This document shows positions 20,452 to 31,584 of a DNA stretch of 64,000 nt, piece after piece. Numbering within the stretch: the first letter of the stretch is position 1; each line of letters begins with the position of its first letter. This stretch comes from Adineta vaga. Taxonomy: Eukaryota; Rotifera. The translations under genes were made by a program, and so were the position numbers. The notes beneath the pieces were generated by a model. The model had not been told where the DNA came from. It did no database searches and saw only the letters and a program-made list of their open reading frames with translations. The DNA lies in NCBI GenBank assembly GCA_021613535.1, contig CP075495.1, forward strand, positions 16,058,001 to 16,122,000, given 5' to 3'.

Positions 20452-23400
20452 CACTTCAGTACTTTGTCACTTATCGTATCACAAAGGAAGCTTTAGCGAA
20501 CGCGCAAATGAATCATCCGGAATCCAACCACTCGGACTTTTCCGTTCCATTCCAACCTTTTCCGGCTAGGTCCGACAGAATACAAACGGTTCCTAAAGGC
20601 GAAACCGAATAAAGCGATCTCTCCTATTCCCTTAGCCGACGCTCAGAAACTATCGGTACCAACAAAATCTAACAAAATCCTGCGTAAAGTAACCATAGAT
20701 TGACCCCAATCAGACTCAGGTATATTCTTAAATTTAGATATGAATGATAAAAAATCGGTTTTCAATCCTTTCAAGAATTCTTAACAGAATTCGGTGAATA
20801 CATGTACAAGCTTGGATAGGAGGGATGAAGATGAAATTGGGAATGACTATTCCTTAATAGGATCTGTTGGTTTCCGGGCCGGATTTTCGGACCTGGGTAT
20901 CTATTGTTACCGCTAATACTTCTTGATCGTGTCCTAGAACAATAAATGTAACTGCTACTAATGTTAATGAGTCAGTATCTTATTGTGCTTTGAATTTGAT
21001 GAACATTCATTATATTAATTAAACATTCGTATACAATTCTATTCAAGTGTATCCTAAAGAACTCAATGTAAGTAACAGGGAGGATAGCAATTTTGTCAAT
21101 GACTGCCCAAGTGTGCCTATCTCGCTTGATGCTAACAATGCGATGGTTTCGACAGATACATCAAAATGCTCGTCGACTGTTAACGTAATGGCTACGAATG
21201 GAGCGTGATTAATGTTTGTGCTGTTAGAATAAATCATGCAGTTGCATCATTTAATGGCGCAATATAGTACAGAGGAACCAAGGGAAAAGAGCGGAAACCT
21301 GAATGGCATGAATTTTGAAAGATGGAGCAGTTATTGGAACTTATTGTTTTGGAATTTATGGGAATTTCTGAATAACTACCACGTCTTTTATAAGGAAAAT
21401 GACTTACTGAGGATGAGAGGGCGAGAACGAGGAGTAGAATTAATGGTGAGGGTGCACTGAAATATTGATGTAGCTAATAAGTGCAAATAAATACTCTGTA
21501 GAGAATAAATCCTAATAAAAGAAATCCTAAGGACTCCTCTTCTTGCACTTACCTTAGGACGTTCATTCTCGATCTTGTTTCTGACACTCATACGCACCCA
21601 CACGCCTATTTATCTTTATTCTTCACAATCCCACTCATTCGAATTTACTATTACACATGCATAAAAAACTAGAGACATGCTCTATATGTAAGTTAATGTG
21701 TTTGTTTTTTGCAAGTTTTGTGGCATCAACTGTAGTATGAATGTCATCTCCATGTGGATGTTGTGTATACTCTCGATTTCTTGTAAATATTGTATTATCA
21801 GATGATGTAATGAGACAAGTGTATGAAACATCACATATGTTGCGTTCATTAGCCTATGTGGACAGGGTGCATAATGTTTGAAATAATGTCAGACCAGTAG
21901 TCTAATTTATTTGCAGAAACAGGTTTGATTGGTACGATGCATTGAGAGATGACAGTCACAGATGAATGGCTTTATAATTACCCTAGAAAATATTTTATGG
22001 TAAAGTTTATTCTATTATCTGTGTGAATAAATATAATTAGGGTAAGGAGGTGAATAAACGGACCTTTTTTCATATCATATAAGCACGCGAAACTGCTCTA
22101 CTGTGATTGAAATGAGATGTATATAGATCTACACAAAATATTTCACTTATTAGAATTCTGTCTCTACATTGTATGACTAATGTCATATGGTTAGAAATCG
22201 TTCTGTTTGTACAGAAAATTCAGGTTGGATATTATATCCATCTTTCAGTTGAAGTATCGGAATTTCAAGAGTATAAAACAATCAGACCAAACAATTTATT
22301 TTTGTCTGAACTATCCAATAAAAGGTAATCTAGGTAACTGAGAGCATACATTTTATTCAAGCCTTTCGGGGGCGATGTGATTTTGAAAAGTTTGCAAAGA
22401 GATTTACGAAACGGATTTCATACGTTGAATTAATCATTCTTAATTAGCACATTTCCATGCGTACTCTTTCATGAAAAAGATGAGTGTAAATATCTGCGAA
22501 AAATCTGTTACGCCAAAACATGTTCCAAAAACATTTTATTTTTATTGCTGACGAACGTTCGGAAAATAGAGTATTCGCCATTGGTGATCAACATCGTCAT
22601 TAAAGGGCTAACGAAGATTCGACTTTATACTGCGGATTATACAAAATTATTCCGATCCTTATAACAATTTAAAACGTTTTTATGCAAAACGAATTACTAT
22701 TGGCTTTGTCGAAAGGAAATCCGAGGAACCTTCACGAAATTTGCGGGTTGGCGTAAAGAACTTTTGTGCATTTTCTTTTTATTGTGGTTACATAGAAAGA
22801 TTCTTCTAAAATACGCGTGCAACAAGATAGAAGAAAATACTTCAGCTTTTATGATGTTGTTAAAATATTATGATTACTATTGCAAATAAGAATAGTAAAA
22901 GTCTAGAAATGTCAGAGTAACTAAATGTACGATAATGTGTAGAGCGAGATGTTAATTTTCCAGTTCCTTTTATACATGTTTATGTTTTCTAACAGCTCTT
23001 ATTATTCACTTTAGTGTGAAGATTCAGCTTATGAAAGGATAGAAGTATCGACAAATGAACAATTGTGCGTTGCTTGTTGGAACATTTCATTAGCTCGAAA
23101 TTTCAAATAATAAGAGGTTAAGTATGCCTGTGTCCATACCAAGGTGCACTTTTACTTACCTGCATATGAGTACAGAGATGAAAAAGTTAAATATTGAAAC
23201 TTTTTCATACTCCATGTGATAAAAAATACTTCTCATCGTATTGTTACTTTAGAGAACCATGTTGATAGGTCTACCGTACAGAAAAGGACACAAATATAGC
23301 ACAAGCTGATTGAAAACCTCTGTTCTTCCTTCCTCCTTTTGCAAAACGACAAATAAACTTCTTAGGTACAAGTTCTAATTATAAACACCGTTGCCATATC

Positions 23401-23876
23401 ATAACATAATTTAACAGATATGGTTGAACATATCTTTATGTAGTAGAACCATCGTTTAACCATATTCCCGTATATGACATAATATCAATACTTTACAAAT
23501 CGGCCTACTGCAACTCCGTTCCTTGCTCCAAAGAACGTATCTCGTAAAGTCAGTGTATTCATCCTTATTCTTCTTGTTATTTTATGAATGTGGAGTATAT
23601 TAGAACAAGATGCAATAAACTACAACGCTCTACCGCATTATACACAATTTCTAGTCGACTATTTAAGAGTAGCATCCACGTTTTTCCTTCTGAATATTAT
23701 ATTAGGATATCTTGAAATGCTGGTTTACCTGGTTTTAGTCGTTATTGAGATGAAGTTGACTGCCGTTTCAATTGTATCTTCAAACCATGTGAGGCAGTTG
23801 CTATGTTTTTGTTCGCTGATATCCATGGAAAGCACAAATCGAAAACCAAACTGTTCTGTTCAATTGTTTAGACGCT

Positions 23877-24069
23877 GTTAGTGCAAGAGCCTTAGTTCCA
23901 CCAACACTAGTGCCTCGACAGTGTTCTACCCGTTTTTGATTAATGTTAGTACAAGAGCCTTAGTTCCACCAACACTAGTGCCTCGACAGTGTTCTACCCG
24001 TTTTTGATTAATGTTAGTGCAAGAGCCTTAGTTCCACCAACACTAGTGCCTCGACAGTGTTCTACCCGT
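23877..24069 (+). repeat. 68-bp tandem repeat, about 2.8 copies (left arm)
   Basis: Units start at 23877, 23945 and 24013, each beginning GTTAGTGCAAGAGCC (second unit GTTAGTACAAGAGCC) and holding the words CCAACACTAGTGCC and GTGTTCTACCCG. The third unit breaks off at ACCCGTGG. Units are almost identical, so the expansion is young. The right arm has the same copy number at 37422-37614. Confidence 0.95.
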
Positions 24070-24867
24070 GGTTTGGTTATACCTTGCCACTTTAAAAGCA
24101 AGTTTATTTAAGCTAATACTGATTCGAACAGAAATGGTTTTCGAAGTTGTGCAATCATCCATTCGTTGGAAATATAAATAGATAATCTTTCTTTCTTAAG
24201 TGTCAAGTTTCGTATTAAATTGTGAAATTTACGCTTCGTTTAAGATTGGTCAGATATCAGTTTACCTATAAAAGAAAGTAATGCAATCTTAAGTTGATAC
24301 GATGCTTTATCATAAAAATTGACTGATAGAGACCGGTCACCAACTATCCAGTCGATTTTGGATTGATATTTTGTGGAACCATATGTTTTCAGTTGAAAAA
24401 CAAATTAACGAGTGTAAGTTTTAGGTCGATGAATTTGGCCCACACCTCTCCCCGATCCTCGATTACAAACAGAATCCATTAGAAGCGCAAATAGGCTATG
24501 TGACTTTCACATTTTAGACCCAAAGCAATTGCGCTGAAAAGCGTTTTCGCTCAACAATGAAAAAGCGGTTAAAATTTCATGACTCCACACAAAAGACCTA
24601 GTGTTCGGAAATTTCCTGGGACTATTCGAGTCTTAAGGTCTCTTGCCTATAACCAGAATATCAACCCAAAAGCGACTGATAAGTTGGTGAGTTTACCTCG
24701 CAAAATGCTCATAACTGTGAGAGGAAGGCTTGAGACAACTAAATGTTCCAGGTTTTTCACGTCTCAACAGAATGTATCGAATCTTCAAAACTCCAACGCA
24801 ATAACAAATGAACAGCTTTTTAAGTCGTTAGCATTAACGTCCATAAACAGGTGCATAAAAATAATAA

Positions 24868-25675
24868 TCCTTTCCTGCCCTATGGGCGCTATGACGCCCA
24901 TCTTACATAAATCTCGTTCTTTTTGAACTAAGAAATATTTAAGGACCAATTTCATATCAACTTGGAGCCTGTCGAAAGTACAATTCATTGGCTTTATATG
25001 TGTACATAATTGAGTTTTATGTTTCTTAGGAGAAGTGTTCACTAACTGTCCAACCGTTTTTGGTTAATATTTTGACCCAGAGGTAGGGCGCTATAAGAGT
25101 AGAACAATCCTACTAGGATATGGACCGCTAGGCCTTTTGCGCTGAGTATGGGCTTTCTGCGAACTTTTCACCCTTTTCCCACGCTGAAAAAAAAACTAAA
25201 TAACGGAGTTTCCAACTGAAATTCAAAGCATAGATAGGTCCAATCATCATTAGACTATTCTGAAAGTTTCAGTCGCAAAAAATGTTCCCTTATGGAGATA
25301 TTGATTTACAAGAAGATAATCACTTGCAGTATAATATATACAAATTATCAGATTACTTCAAAATCCAATTTCTCAATGAAGGAATACTTTTTTCGGCCGA
25401 AACTTTCAAAATACTTTATTGATGGTTAGACCTATATACGGCCCAAATTTCAGTTGAAAATTCCGTTATTTAATGTTTTGCTCAATATTGACAAGGGGTA
25501 GAAAGTTGGTAGAAAGCTCATATCCTCATAGGATTATTCTAGACATAGAATCTCTTACCTTTGGCCAAAGTATCCACTGAAAAGCGACTGGGCAGTGAGT
25601 GACTCTCCCTCGTTATTTCTAAAGAACCAAATTTTGTAGAAAGTGGATGTTAAAGCGCGCAAAAGCAGGAAAGGA
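24868..25675. mobile_element. piggyBac-like MITE with long imperfect inverted repeat (left arm)
   Basis: The ends read TCCTTTCCTGC and GCAGGAAAGGA. TTAA (25676-25679) follows the right end and the related ATAA (24864-24867) precedes the left. Inside, about 25035-25300 and 25380-25640 form a diverged inverted repeat sharing AACTGAAATT, CCGTTATTTA and GAAAGTTTC-type blocks. TTAA with C-rich ends suggests piggyBac-type mobilisation; there is no transposase. The right-arm copy is at 35814-36623. Confidence 0.65.
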
Positions 25676-26983
25676 TTAATATGAATATTATAATATTCGA
25701 TCAGAATATTCTACAACATTTGATCAAGTATTACCGTATATAGTGCACAATACTTTAAAACTGCATAAATAAATTACTTACGTTTTTTTAACAGCAAGGA
25801 CGAATTGAATATGATATATTATTCTGCCATAAGTGTAATATGATTTAAACATTTATATCACTTAACCAACTTAGAGTTGAGAAAAAATACAGAGTATGGT
25901 TGATTTAAACTCTTTCTCTAATGTTTTACCAATATCAAAATCAAGTCCTTGTTTGTAAAGGCCTTCTCATATTGATCATAATGCAGCGTCATATTATTTT
26001 ACTGCACACTACTCTCTAGCCGTATATGAAATGTAATGGTCCCTATTTTATTCTATGCGTCGATTCTTCATAAAAAACGACGGTAAAAATCGACGAAGCG
26101 TGAATAAGTAATCGAAGAGCAGCGAGTAAGGTGTACAGTAGATATTTAGACATGATGATAAAAAACTTTACGTTCTGTACAATAATGTACTGGGTAAAGT
26201 GTGGATAGCATGAAACTGAAAGAACAGTATTCATACATTGAATCACGTAAAACGAGGATTCTCGCCTTGAGAACGACTAAGAGCAACTGAAAACTTCAAC
26301 AAAAATTATATTTCGAAACCGTGTCTTGGGACGTAACTCTGAATAGAATATTATAGCGTCAGAAAAAAGATATCAATTCGTATTTCTACAGAAGATTTCA
26401 TTCCGAAAAGATTGATTTTTCCGTAATCTAGAATTATTTGTTTTGATACATTTGTATATGATAGCATCCTAAAACGGAGATATTCTATATTTGTCTTGAC
26501 GAATACTACAAACCCATTTCAACTTGAACTCGATAGGATGTTTCTCACCAAAGATTTGCATTGGCCACAATCCAAATCCTGACTGCACACATCCGAAAAT
26601 AATGGCTGTTCCAGAACGAATGGATCTCGGAATATTCCGAATATTTCTCCTATATCATTCATGTGATCAAAGAGCTTTGTTTTTATCAAAAGATAGTGTT
26701 TGGAATTCTCTACAATACCGTGTATGATTGAACCCTCACACGTTATTAAACATATTCCAAAAAAGATGAAATTAGAAGCGTATGAAAAGGTGTAAAAAAA
26801 TGGGCTGAACAGTTGCGTCTCGTTTTCATGCCACTTGCTTCATGTTATTAAACAAATAAAATATGGCAAAGGATGCCGCGTGGAAAGCTCTACAGTTTAC
26901 GAAAAACACATTATTTTGAAAAGTTGCAAGAGAAAGAATAGTTTAACTTCTGACAAAAAAATTTCATTTCGTTTGGTTTAAAG

Positions 26984-27149
26984 TAGGTGTGTGACAGTTC
27001 CATATCAATTCACACAACTGGAGTTGATCGAACTGGTTCTGTTCAATTGAACTGAACTGTTCGATCAGTTCAGTCGATTTGAACTAGAAACGCTGACCAG
27101 TTCAGTTAATGCGAGCTGGTACTGTTGAACCTGAGCTGTCACACATCTA
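26984..27149. mobile_element. Short MITE, TA duplication (left arm)
   Basis: 166 bp running TAGGTGTGTGACAG to CTGTCACACATCTA: terminal inverted repeats with one mismatch and TA at each edge. The interior is built from repeated GAACTG, CAGTTC and GATC words, in part self-complementary. The right-arm copy is at 34340-34505. Confidence 0.75.
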
Positions 27150-27153
27150 GTTG

Positions 27154-27498
27154 CTACTTTGAAATTTTTTTTCATTATTTTGAGAGTGTTGCAGCACAAA
27201 ATATAATTTTTACAATAAAACAGAGGTCAGATTCGGAATGAACGTGCAAAATTTAGTAGAATTATATATAAGTTAAACGGTTTTAAAATGTTTCATTTAT
27301 TAAGGTACTATGACGGTACTTCAGGGAAGGGGTAGGGCGATTGTTTTCGAGAAAAATGAAACATTTTAAAACCATTTAACTTATATATAATTCTACTAAA
27401 TTTTGCACGTGCATTCCGAATCTGACATCTGTTTTATTGTAAAAATTATATTTTGTGCTGCAACACTCTCAAAATAATGAAAAAAAATTTCAAAGTAG
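27154..27498. mobile_element. Foldback element with about 145-bp arms (left arm)
   Basis: The sequence from CTACTTTGAAATTTTTT to its reverse complement AAATTTCAAAGTAG forms a hairpin with near-perfect arms of about 145 bp and a loop of about 60 bp (GGTACTATGACGGTAC region). It is non-coding. The arms differ at only a few bases, so this is young or maintained by conversion. The right-arm copy is at 33991-34335. Confidence 0.88.
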
Positions 27499-29012
27499 TA
27501 GTGCTAATGGAATTCCGCTTAAAAACGTATATGTGGCCATATTTCGTTTTGTATAGAAATATGAGGGAAATGTAGCTTTTTTGACGGGCTATCGAACATA
27601 CTGTATGAGAATTTTGGTACCTTCACTTATTCTAATCAGATATCGCTTGAAACATCAGGGGGAATTAAAAATATAGCAAGTTGTGTCTTAATGTTGCTTA
27701 TTCCATCGAAATTTTCTCTTATAAAACTAAATAATGGATTCATGTTTTACACATAGAATTAAAGCTCTGACCAAGAGCTATCGAAATGACTGATTAAATG
27801 TTAATTTATCTTGTATCTTTGCCATGGAATAGAGTACACGATAAAAAAAAAAATTTTCAATCAATAACCCAAAAATTAGGCTTTTTGTGCATAGCTTTTT
27901 ATATAGAAAAATGGAGCAAAACCCCAACAGTTTTATACCAAAATGCTCGTCTTAACGAGCTCGTTCTAATTGCATAAAATTCTTAGGGGGTTAGTGGAAA
28001 ATAAAAATGGACCATCCTTTAAAAAAATGACAGCTAAGGGCGTCCACAAATGATTTTGAGAGAAATTGTTTCGATTTTTATGTGATACTAGCGGAGATAC
28101 CCGGTGCAAAGAGGACACAATTTACGTTTTTCATCTACAACAGTGCTTTTCTCATCAACCACCGCACCTCTCCGTTGGTATTTACCCGTCGTGTATGAAA
28201 AACCCTCACACCCTCCTTTCCTGCCCTGCCTTAGCTACTGTAATCCTTCAGGTCGCCACTCAGCAATTGATAACAAAAGACTGACCGGAGAAAAAGAGAA
28301 ACAATAATATAAATACAGATCGACGATGATCAGAGAAAAAAATATAGAAAAGAGAAGAAAACAAAGAAGAAATAGAATCACAGAAATCATCATGAGAACG
28401 GACATGATAATCAACGAAAACTAAAAGACAACAGGAAAGAAAGAGAAAGAAGATATATATACATATATATGCATAGAAAAGAAAGAAAACAACTATGTAG
28501 AAGGTAGCGTCATGAAGTAATATCCAATGACGCTAACAAAAACCCATGTTAAATCGCGAACTATGACAGTGGTGTATGTCGTATTTGAGGTCAAAGGTAC
28601 CTTTTTTTCAGATTTGTTTAGCAGTAGATGCGTAATAAGAAGTTATACAGCATCTATGAAATTCAGGCTGAGTTTCTCGTTATACATTGAATCAGAGTGG
28701 ATTTACTGGAAATACCTCATTTTGTTCAGTTTTTCGTACTCTATCTTTTATTGCAAAGCAGAGATTATTTGATTGCTTTTCTACCCGAAAAACTCAGCTT
28801 TACGTTAACAATTTTTCATCTTTTTCTTAAGAACTTCTCGGAATGATGGAAAAGTCAATTAAACCTAATCTTTTTTCGGTCCAAACAAATTCGTTAAAAG
28901 TTTGAATTCAGAAATTTTAGATGATGCTGAACACAGTGAGAATATTGACTGAAAACTTTTTAACGAGCACTTCGAATGTTTCTTGGCGTCATGGGTGCTC
29001 TCTTAAACGGTA

Positions 29013-29195
29013 ATGTGTAATAAACTAGAAAAAGAAAATCCCGAAAAAAGAAACTTCGAAAAAAGTAAACATCGAAAAGCTAAAATCTCGAAAAATTCGT
29101 TTTTAGAAAAAAGAAACATCAAAAAGAGTGTATCTCGAAAAAAAATCCCGAAATTGATAAATTTCGAAAAGAATCTTTTATTTATCGCGATATGA
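29013..29195 (+). repeat. Degenerate CGAAAAAAG-type repeat (left arm)
   Basis: About 180 bases of imperfect tandem words like TCGAAAAAAGAAAC and CGAAAAATTC with a period near 14-16. The lysine-rich 60-aa frame over it is a by-product. Mirrored at 32294-32476. Confidence 0.6.
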
Positions 29196-29317
29196 AATGT
29201 ATTAATACAGTGAGCGACAAATATATACTTCTATTTTCAATTTCTATTTCCAAAAATCATGATAAAGAACTAATAAAATATAAAATATAGCAACAGTTAT
29301 GAAGATGAAGACTATAA

Positions 29318-29904
29318 TCATTTGTTTGCGCCAATCATCAATGAAAGTCCTTCGATTAATTCATCGAGATTTATTTGCCCTTGATTAAATTTCACTTGAA
29401 GCGAAGAAATTCGTTCTTGTCGAAGAAGAACTTTTTGGCATCTATTCTTCTTTTGTCCTGTAATCATTTTCAGGAAATGTTGACGTACAAGAACTTCTTC
29501 CTTCTTTAAACAGTCAAACAAATGCCATACATTTGGATTATATTTGGATACTAATCGGTTGAATTTGTGGTTCCAGCCTATATGATACATTAAAGGCAGT
29601 CAGGAAGAGAGAAAAAATGAATTACCTTCCACGAAATTATTGGTTCTCAATTCAACATCAGAAACATTCCATAACGTCCATTTTACCTTTGTCATCCAGT
29701 ACCGATCAAAATAATGAATTAATGGTTTTAATGAAGATGGAGCTTGACGTACAACTTTTTTAAAAGTAGATTCAAAATCAGATGTAATTTTTTTCGGACG
29801 AAAATGAAGATTAAGACGAGCAGCATGCTCGGTAAGAATCGAGAACACCTCTTTGTATGTTGCTGCAGTTCGATTACCAAGAAGAGCAGTAACACACAAA
29901 AAAC
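29318..29904 (-). pseudogene. 5'-truncated MULE transposase (left arm)
   Basis: Exons 29626-29904 and 29318-29577 join through a 48-bp GT-AG intron to give ...NNFVEG/WNHKFNRLVSKYNPNVWHLF. Motifs are those of MULE (Mutator-like) transposases: FLCVTALLGNRTAATYKEVF, the catalytic-region SDFESTFKK and the C-terminal NNFVEGWNHK block. The N-terminal half, with the first catalytic D and DNA-binding region, is absent. A mariner-like element starts 46 bases upstream of the exon acceptor, so the gene was cut by that insertion or by the palindrome junction. The stop codon is intact. Confidence 0.82.
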
Positions 29905-30078
29905 CTGTGGAATTTAGTTGAAAGTATATGGTGAAAAAAGATTATATGTAACGGGTGTCACAAAATGAATGAGCCTCTCCGTATTTTTCATTTCTCTCCC
30001 CTATTTTTCGGCATGGGAAAGCAAATTTTTTTATCAAAAGATTCCTCGTCAAATTCTCTACAAACGTAGATACTTTTA

Positions 30079-31098
30079 TTATCTTAAATAATTTCCATCA
30101 TTCTGTGACATACGATACAATCTATTGGTCCAAGAAGCACAACTTTCAAAGACAATATTTTTTCGAATTTTTTTTACTGCACGTTTTAATTCTTGGATCA
30201 ATGTTGGTTTAGATGTCACTTTATTCCAGTTGATCACCTTCACAAATTCATCCCAAATACAGTAATCCAATGGGTTAAGATCAGGGCTGTTAGGTGGCCA
30301 ATGGTCTTTATCAATAAATGCTGGAAAATTGTCATGACACCATTGTTGTGTTAAACGATGAGTATGGGGTCTAGCCCCATCTTGTTGGAATGTCCAATCG
30401 TTTCCAAACACATGATTTCCATATTTAAGTGCCACAGGAAGCACCTCCTTAATGTATCGATCATGGTTGACTGTACCTTTTTCAAATATCACCAATGGAG
30501 ATACACCTTTGGAACATACACCAAGCCATACCATGACTTTTTCAGGAAATTTTTTTTTCTGATGAATACCACCTTTCTGATTAGCTTCATCACGATTTGC
30601 AGCCCATATACGATCGTTCTGGCTATTGTAAGCTCCATCAATGTCGAACATTTTTTCGTCAGAAAACAGAATTTTCAATGTTTCCTGCTTTCGAAAATTT
30701 GTTCGTATCCAGTTGGCAAACTTTTTTCTTTTTTCTTTCTGCTCTTCGGTAAGTGCTGGTTCGATCACATGTTTATAAGGTCGACAGCCAAGATCATCCC
30801 GAAGAATTCTGCGAGCACTTTCGTGAGATATACTCAGATCAAGTGCAAGTCCTCTAGTCGATATCTTTTTTCGTTGTAGCTTTTGCTTGACCTTCTTGAT
30901 GTTGGCATTAGTTCGAGCTGTACGTGGACGACCTGATGACACTGATAAATTGATAGAACCAGTTTCATCAATCATTTTGTACCATCTTTTGATAGTTGCT
31001 AAACCGATTACCCCATTCAAATCACGAAAAACCTTCGTTGGATTGTCACCATTTTGATGTTTCAAGGCTACCACTTTCTGTAAATCTTCGCGTTTCAT
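30079..31098 (-). CDS. Mariner-like transposase, DD37D
   Basis: 339 aa, normal length for mariner. I start at MKRED (31098) because upstream codons only read antisense through the palindrome fold. The N-terminal half has helix-turn-helix features (ATIKRWYK; GRPRTAR hinge; ISHESARRIL). Catalytic triad: D147 (LFSDEKMF), D240 (FQQDGARPH) and D278 (SPDLNPLDY). Spacing D240-D278 leaves 37 residues, so DD37D rather than classic DD34D. No stop or frameshift. It performs cut-and-paste transposition of mariner-like DNA. The frame is intact, but mobility of this copy is doubtful because one end is missing. Confidence 0.93.
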   Translation of the reverse strand: MKREDLQKVVALKHQNGDNPTKVFRDLNGVIGLATIKRWYKMIDETGSINLSVSSGRPRTARTNANIKKVKQKLQRKKISTRGLALDLSISHESARRILRDDLGCRPYKHVIEPALTEEQKEKRKKFANWIRTNFRKQETLKILFSDEKMFDIDGAYNSQNDRIWAANRDEANQKGGIHQKKKFPEKVMVWLGVCSKGVSPLVIFEKGTVNHDRYIKEVLPVALKYGNHVFGNDWTFQQDGARPHTHRLTQQWCHDNFPAFIDKDHWPPNSPDLNPLDYCIWDEFVKVINWNKVTSKPTLIQELKRAVKKIRKNIVFESCASWTNRLYRMSQNDGNYLR

Positions 31099-31155
31099 TA
31101 TCAGAAAACTGAATCTTTTGCAAAAAATGTTGAGAAAATAAAAAAAGCGGATCGA
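30334..31155. other. Unpaired loop at the palindrome centre
   Basis: 822 bases between the innermost pairing positions 30333 and 31156. The loop is the N-terminal three quarters of the mariner transposase plus a 57-base leader. The last paired bases are GACAATT on the right, with a nearby mismatch at 30325/31164. Confidence 0.93.
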
Positions 31156-31538
31156 GACAATTTCCCAGCATTTATTGATAAAGACCATTGGCCACCAAAC
31201 AGCCCTGATCTTAACCCATTGGATTACTGTATTTGGGATGAATTTGTGAAGGTGATCAACTGGAATAAAGTGACATCTAAACCAACATTGATCCAAGAAT
31301 TAAAACGTGCAGTAAAAAAAATTCGAAAAAATATTGTCTTTGAAAGTTGTGCTTCTTGGACCAATAGATTGTATCGTATGTCACAGAATGATGGAAATTA
31401 TTTAAGATAATAAAAGTATCTACGTTTGTAGAGAATTTGACGAGGAATCTTTTGATAAAAAAATTTGCTTTCCCATGCCGAAAAATAGGGGAGAGAAATG
31501 AAAAATACGGAGAGGCTCATTCATTTTGTGACACCCGT
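31156..31538 (+). pseudogene. Mariner-like transposase C-terminal fragment
   Basis: Begins within codon DNFPAFIDKDHW and runs through SPDLNPLDY to the stop at 31408-31410. It continues to the element end at about 31538 (GTGACACCCGT, then TA). It lacks the first two catalytic Asp residues, so it cannot be active. It is the paired part of the element whose full frame lies on the other strand. Confidence 0.92.
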
Positions 31539-31584
31539 TACATATAATCTTTTTTCACCATATACTTTCAACTAAATTCCACAG

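Larger units (their letters stand above)
18860..29317. other. About 10.5 kb of mostly non-coding DNA with repeats (left arm)
   Basis: Outside the listed MITEs and tandem repeats I recognise no gene. A hairpin (CACATATCCC...GGGATATGTG) sits right after the LTR target duplication. A 138-aa frame (18959-19375, minus) is identical in both arms but has no motif. The stretches 20452-23876 and 27499-29012 are AT-rich without sustained coding. Short open frames are preserved in both arms simply because the arms are nearly identical. Confidence 0.6.
8324..30333. repeat. Left arm of giant palindrome
   Basis: The whole stretch occurs in reverse complement at 31156-53112. Mirror positions sum to 61489 near the centre and drift through 61491, 61473 and 61468 to 61436 at the outer end, which records small indels. 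Every element in this arm has a partner on the opposite strand of the other arm. The confirmed pairing ends inward at 30333 and outward at 8324, where the right arm meets an N gap. Confidence 0.97.
29951..31155 (-). mobile_element. Mariner-like element, lacking its 5' end
   Basis: The 3' end is at 29951 (TA then ACGGGTGTCAC...), the type of terminus and TA target expected for Tc1/mariner. The transposase frame is complete, but the matching 5' terminal repeat is not seen before the palindrome fold at 31155/31156. The element is therefore truncated about 57 bases upstream of the transposase start. Bases 30334-31155 are the only part of the palindrome with no mirror copy. Confidence 0.8.

Noticed and set aside
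23877-24069. CRISPR-like array
   Set aside because: Units are contiguous tandem repeats without variable spacers, in a eukaryotic context.
28066-28307. Two overlapping 67-72-aa frames
   Set aside because: Overlapping in different frames, no motif, preserved in both arms only because the arms are near identical.
29013-29195. Lysine-rich 60-aa protein
   Set aside because: Translation of a degenerate CGAAAAAAG-type repeat.
30358-30879. 173-aa plus-strand frame over the mariner
   Set aside because: Shadow of the real minus-strand transposase; no motifs of its own.
31099-31296. 66 extra codons upstream of the mariner transposase start
   Set aside because: They read antisense through the C-terminal fragment in the right arm; they exist only because of the fold and are not part of the protein family.
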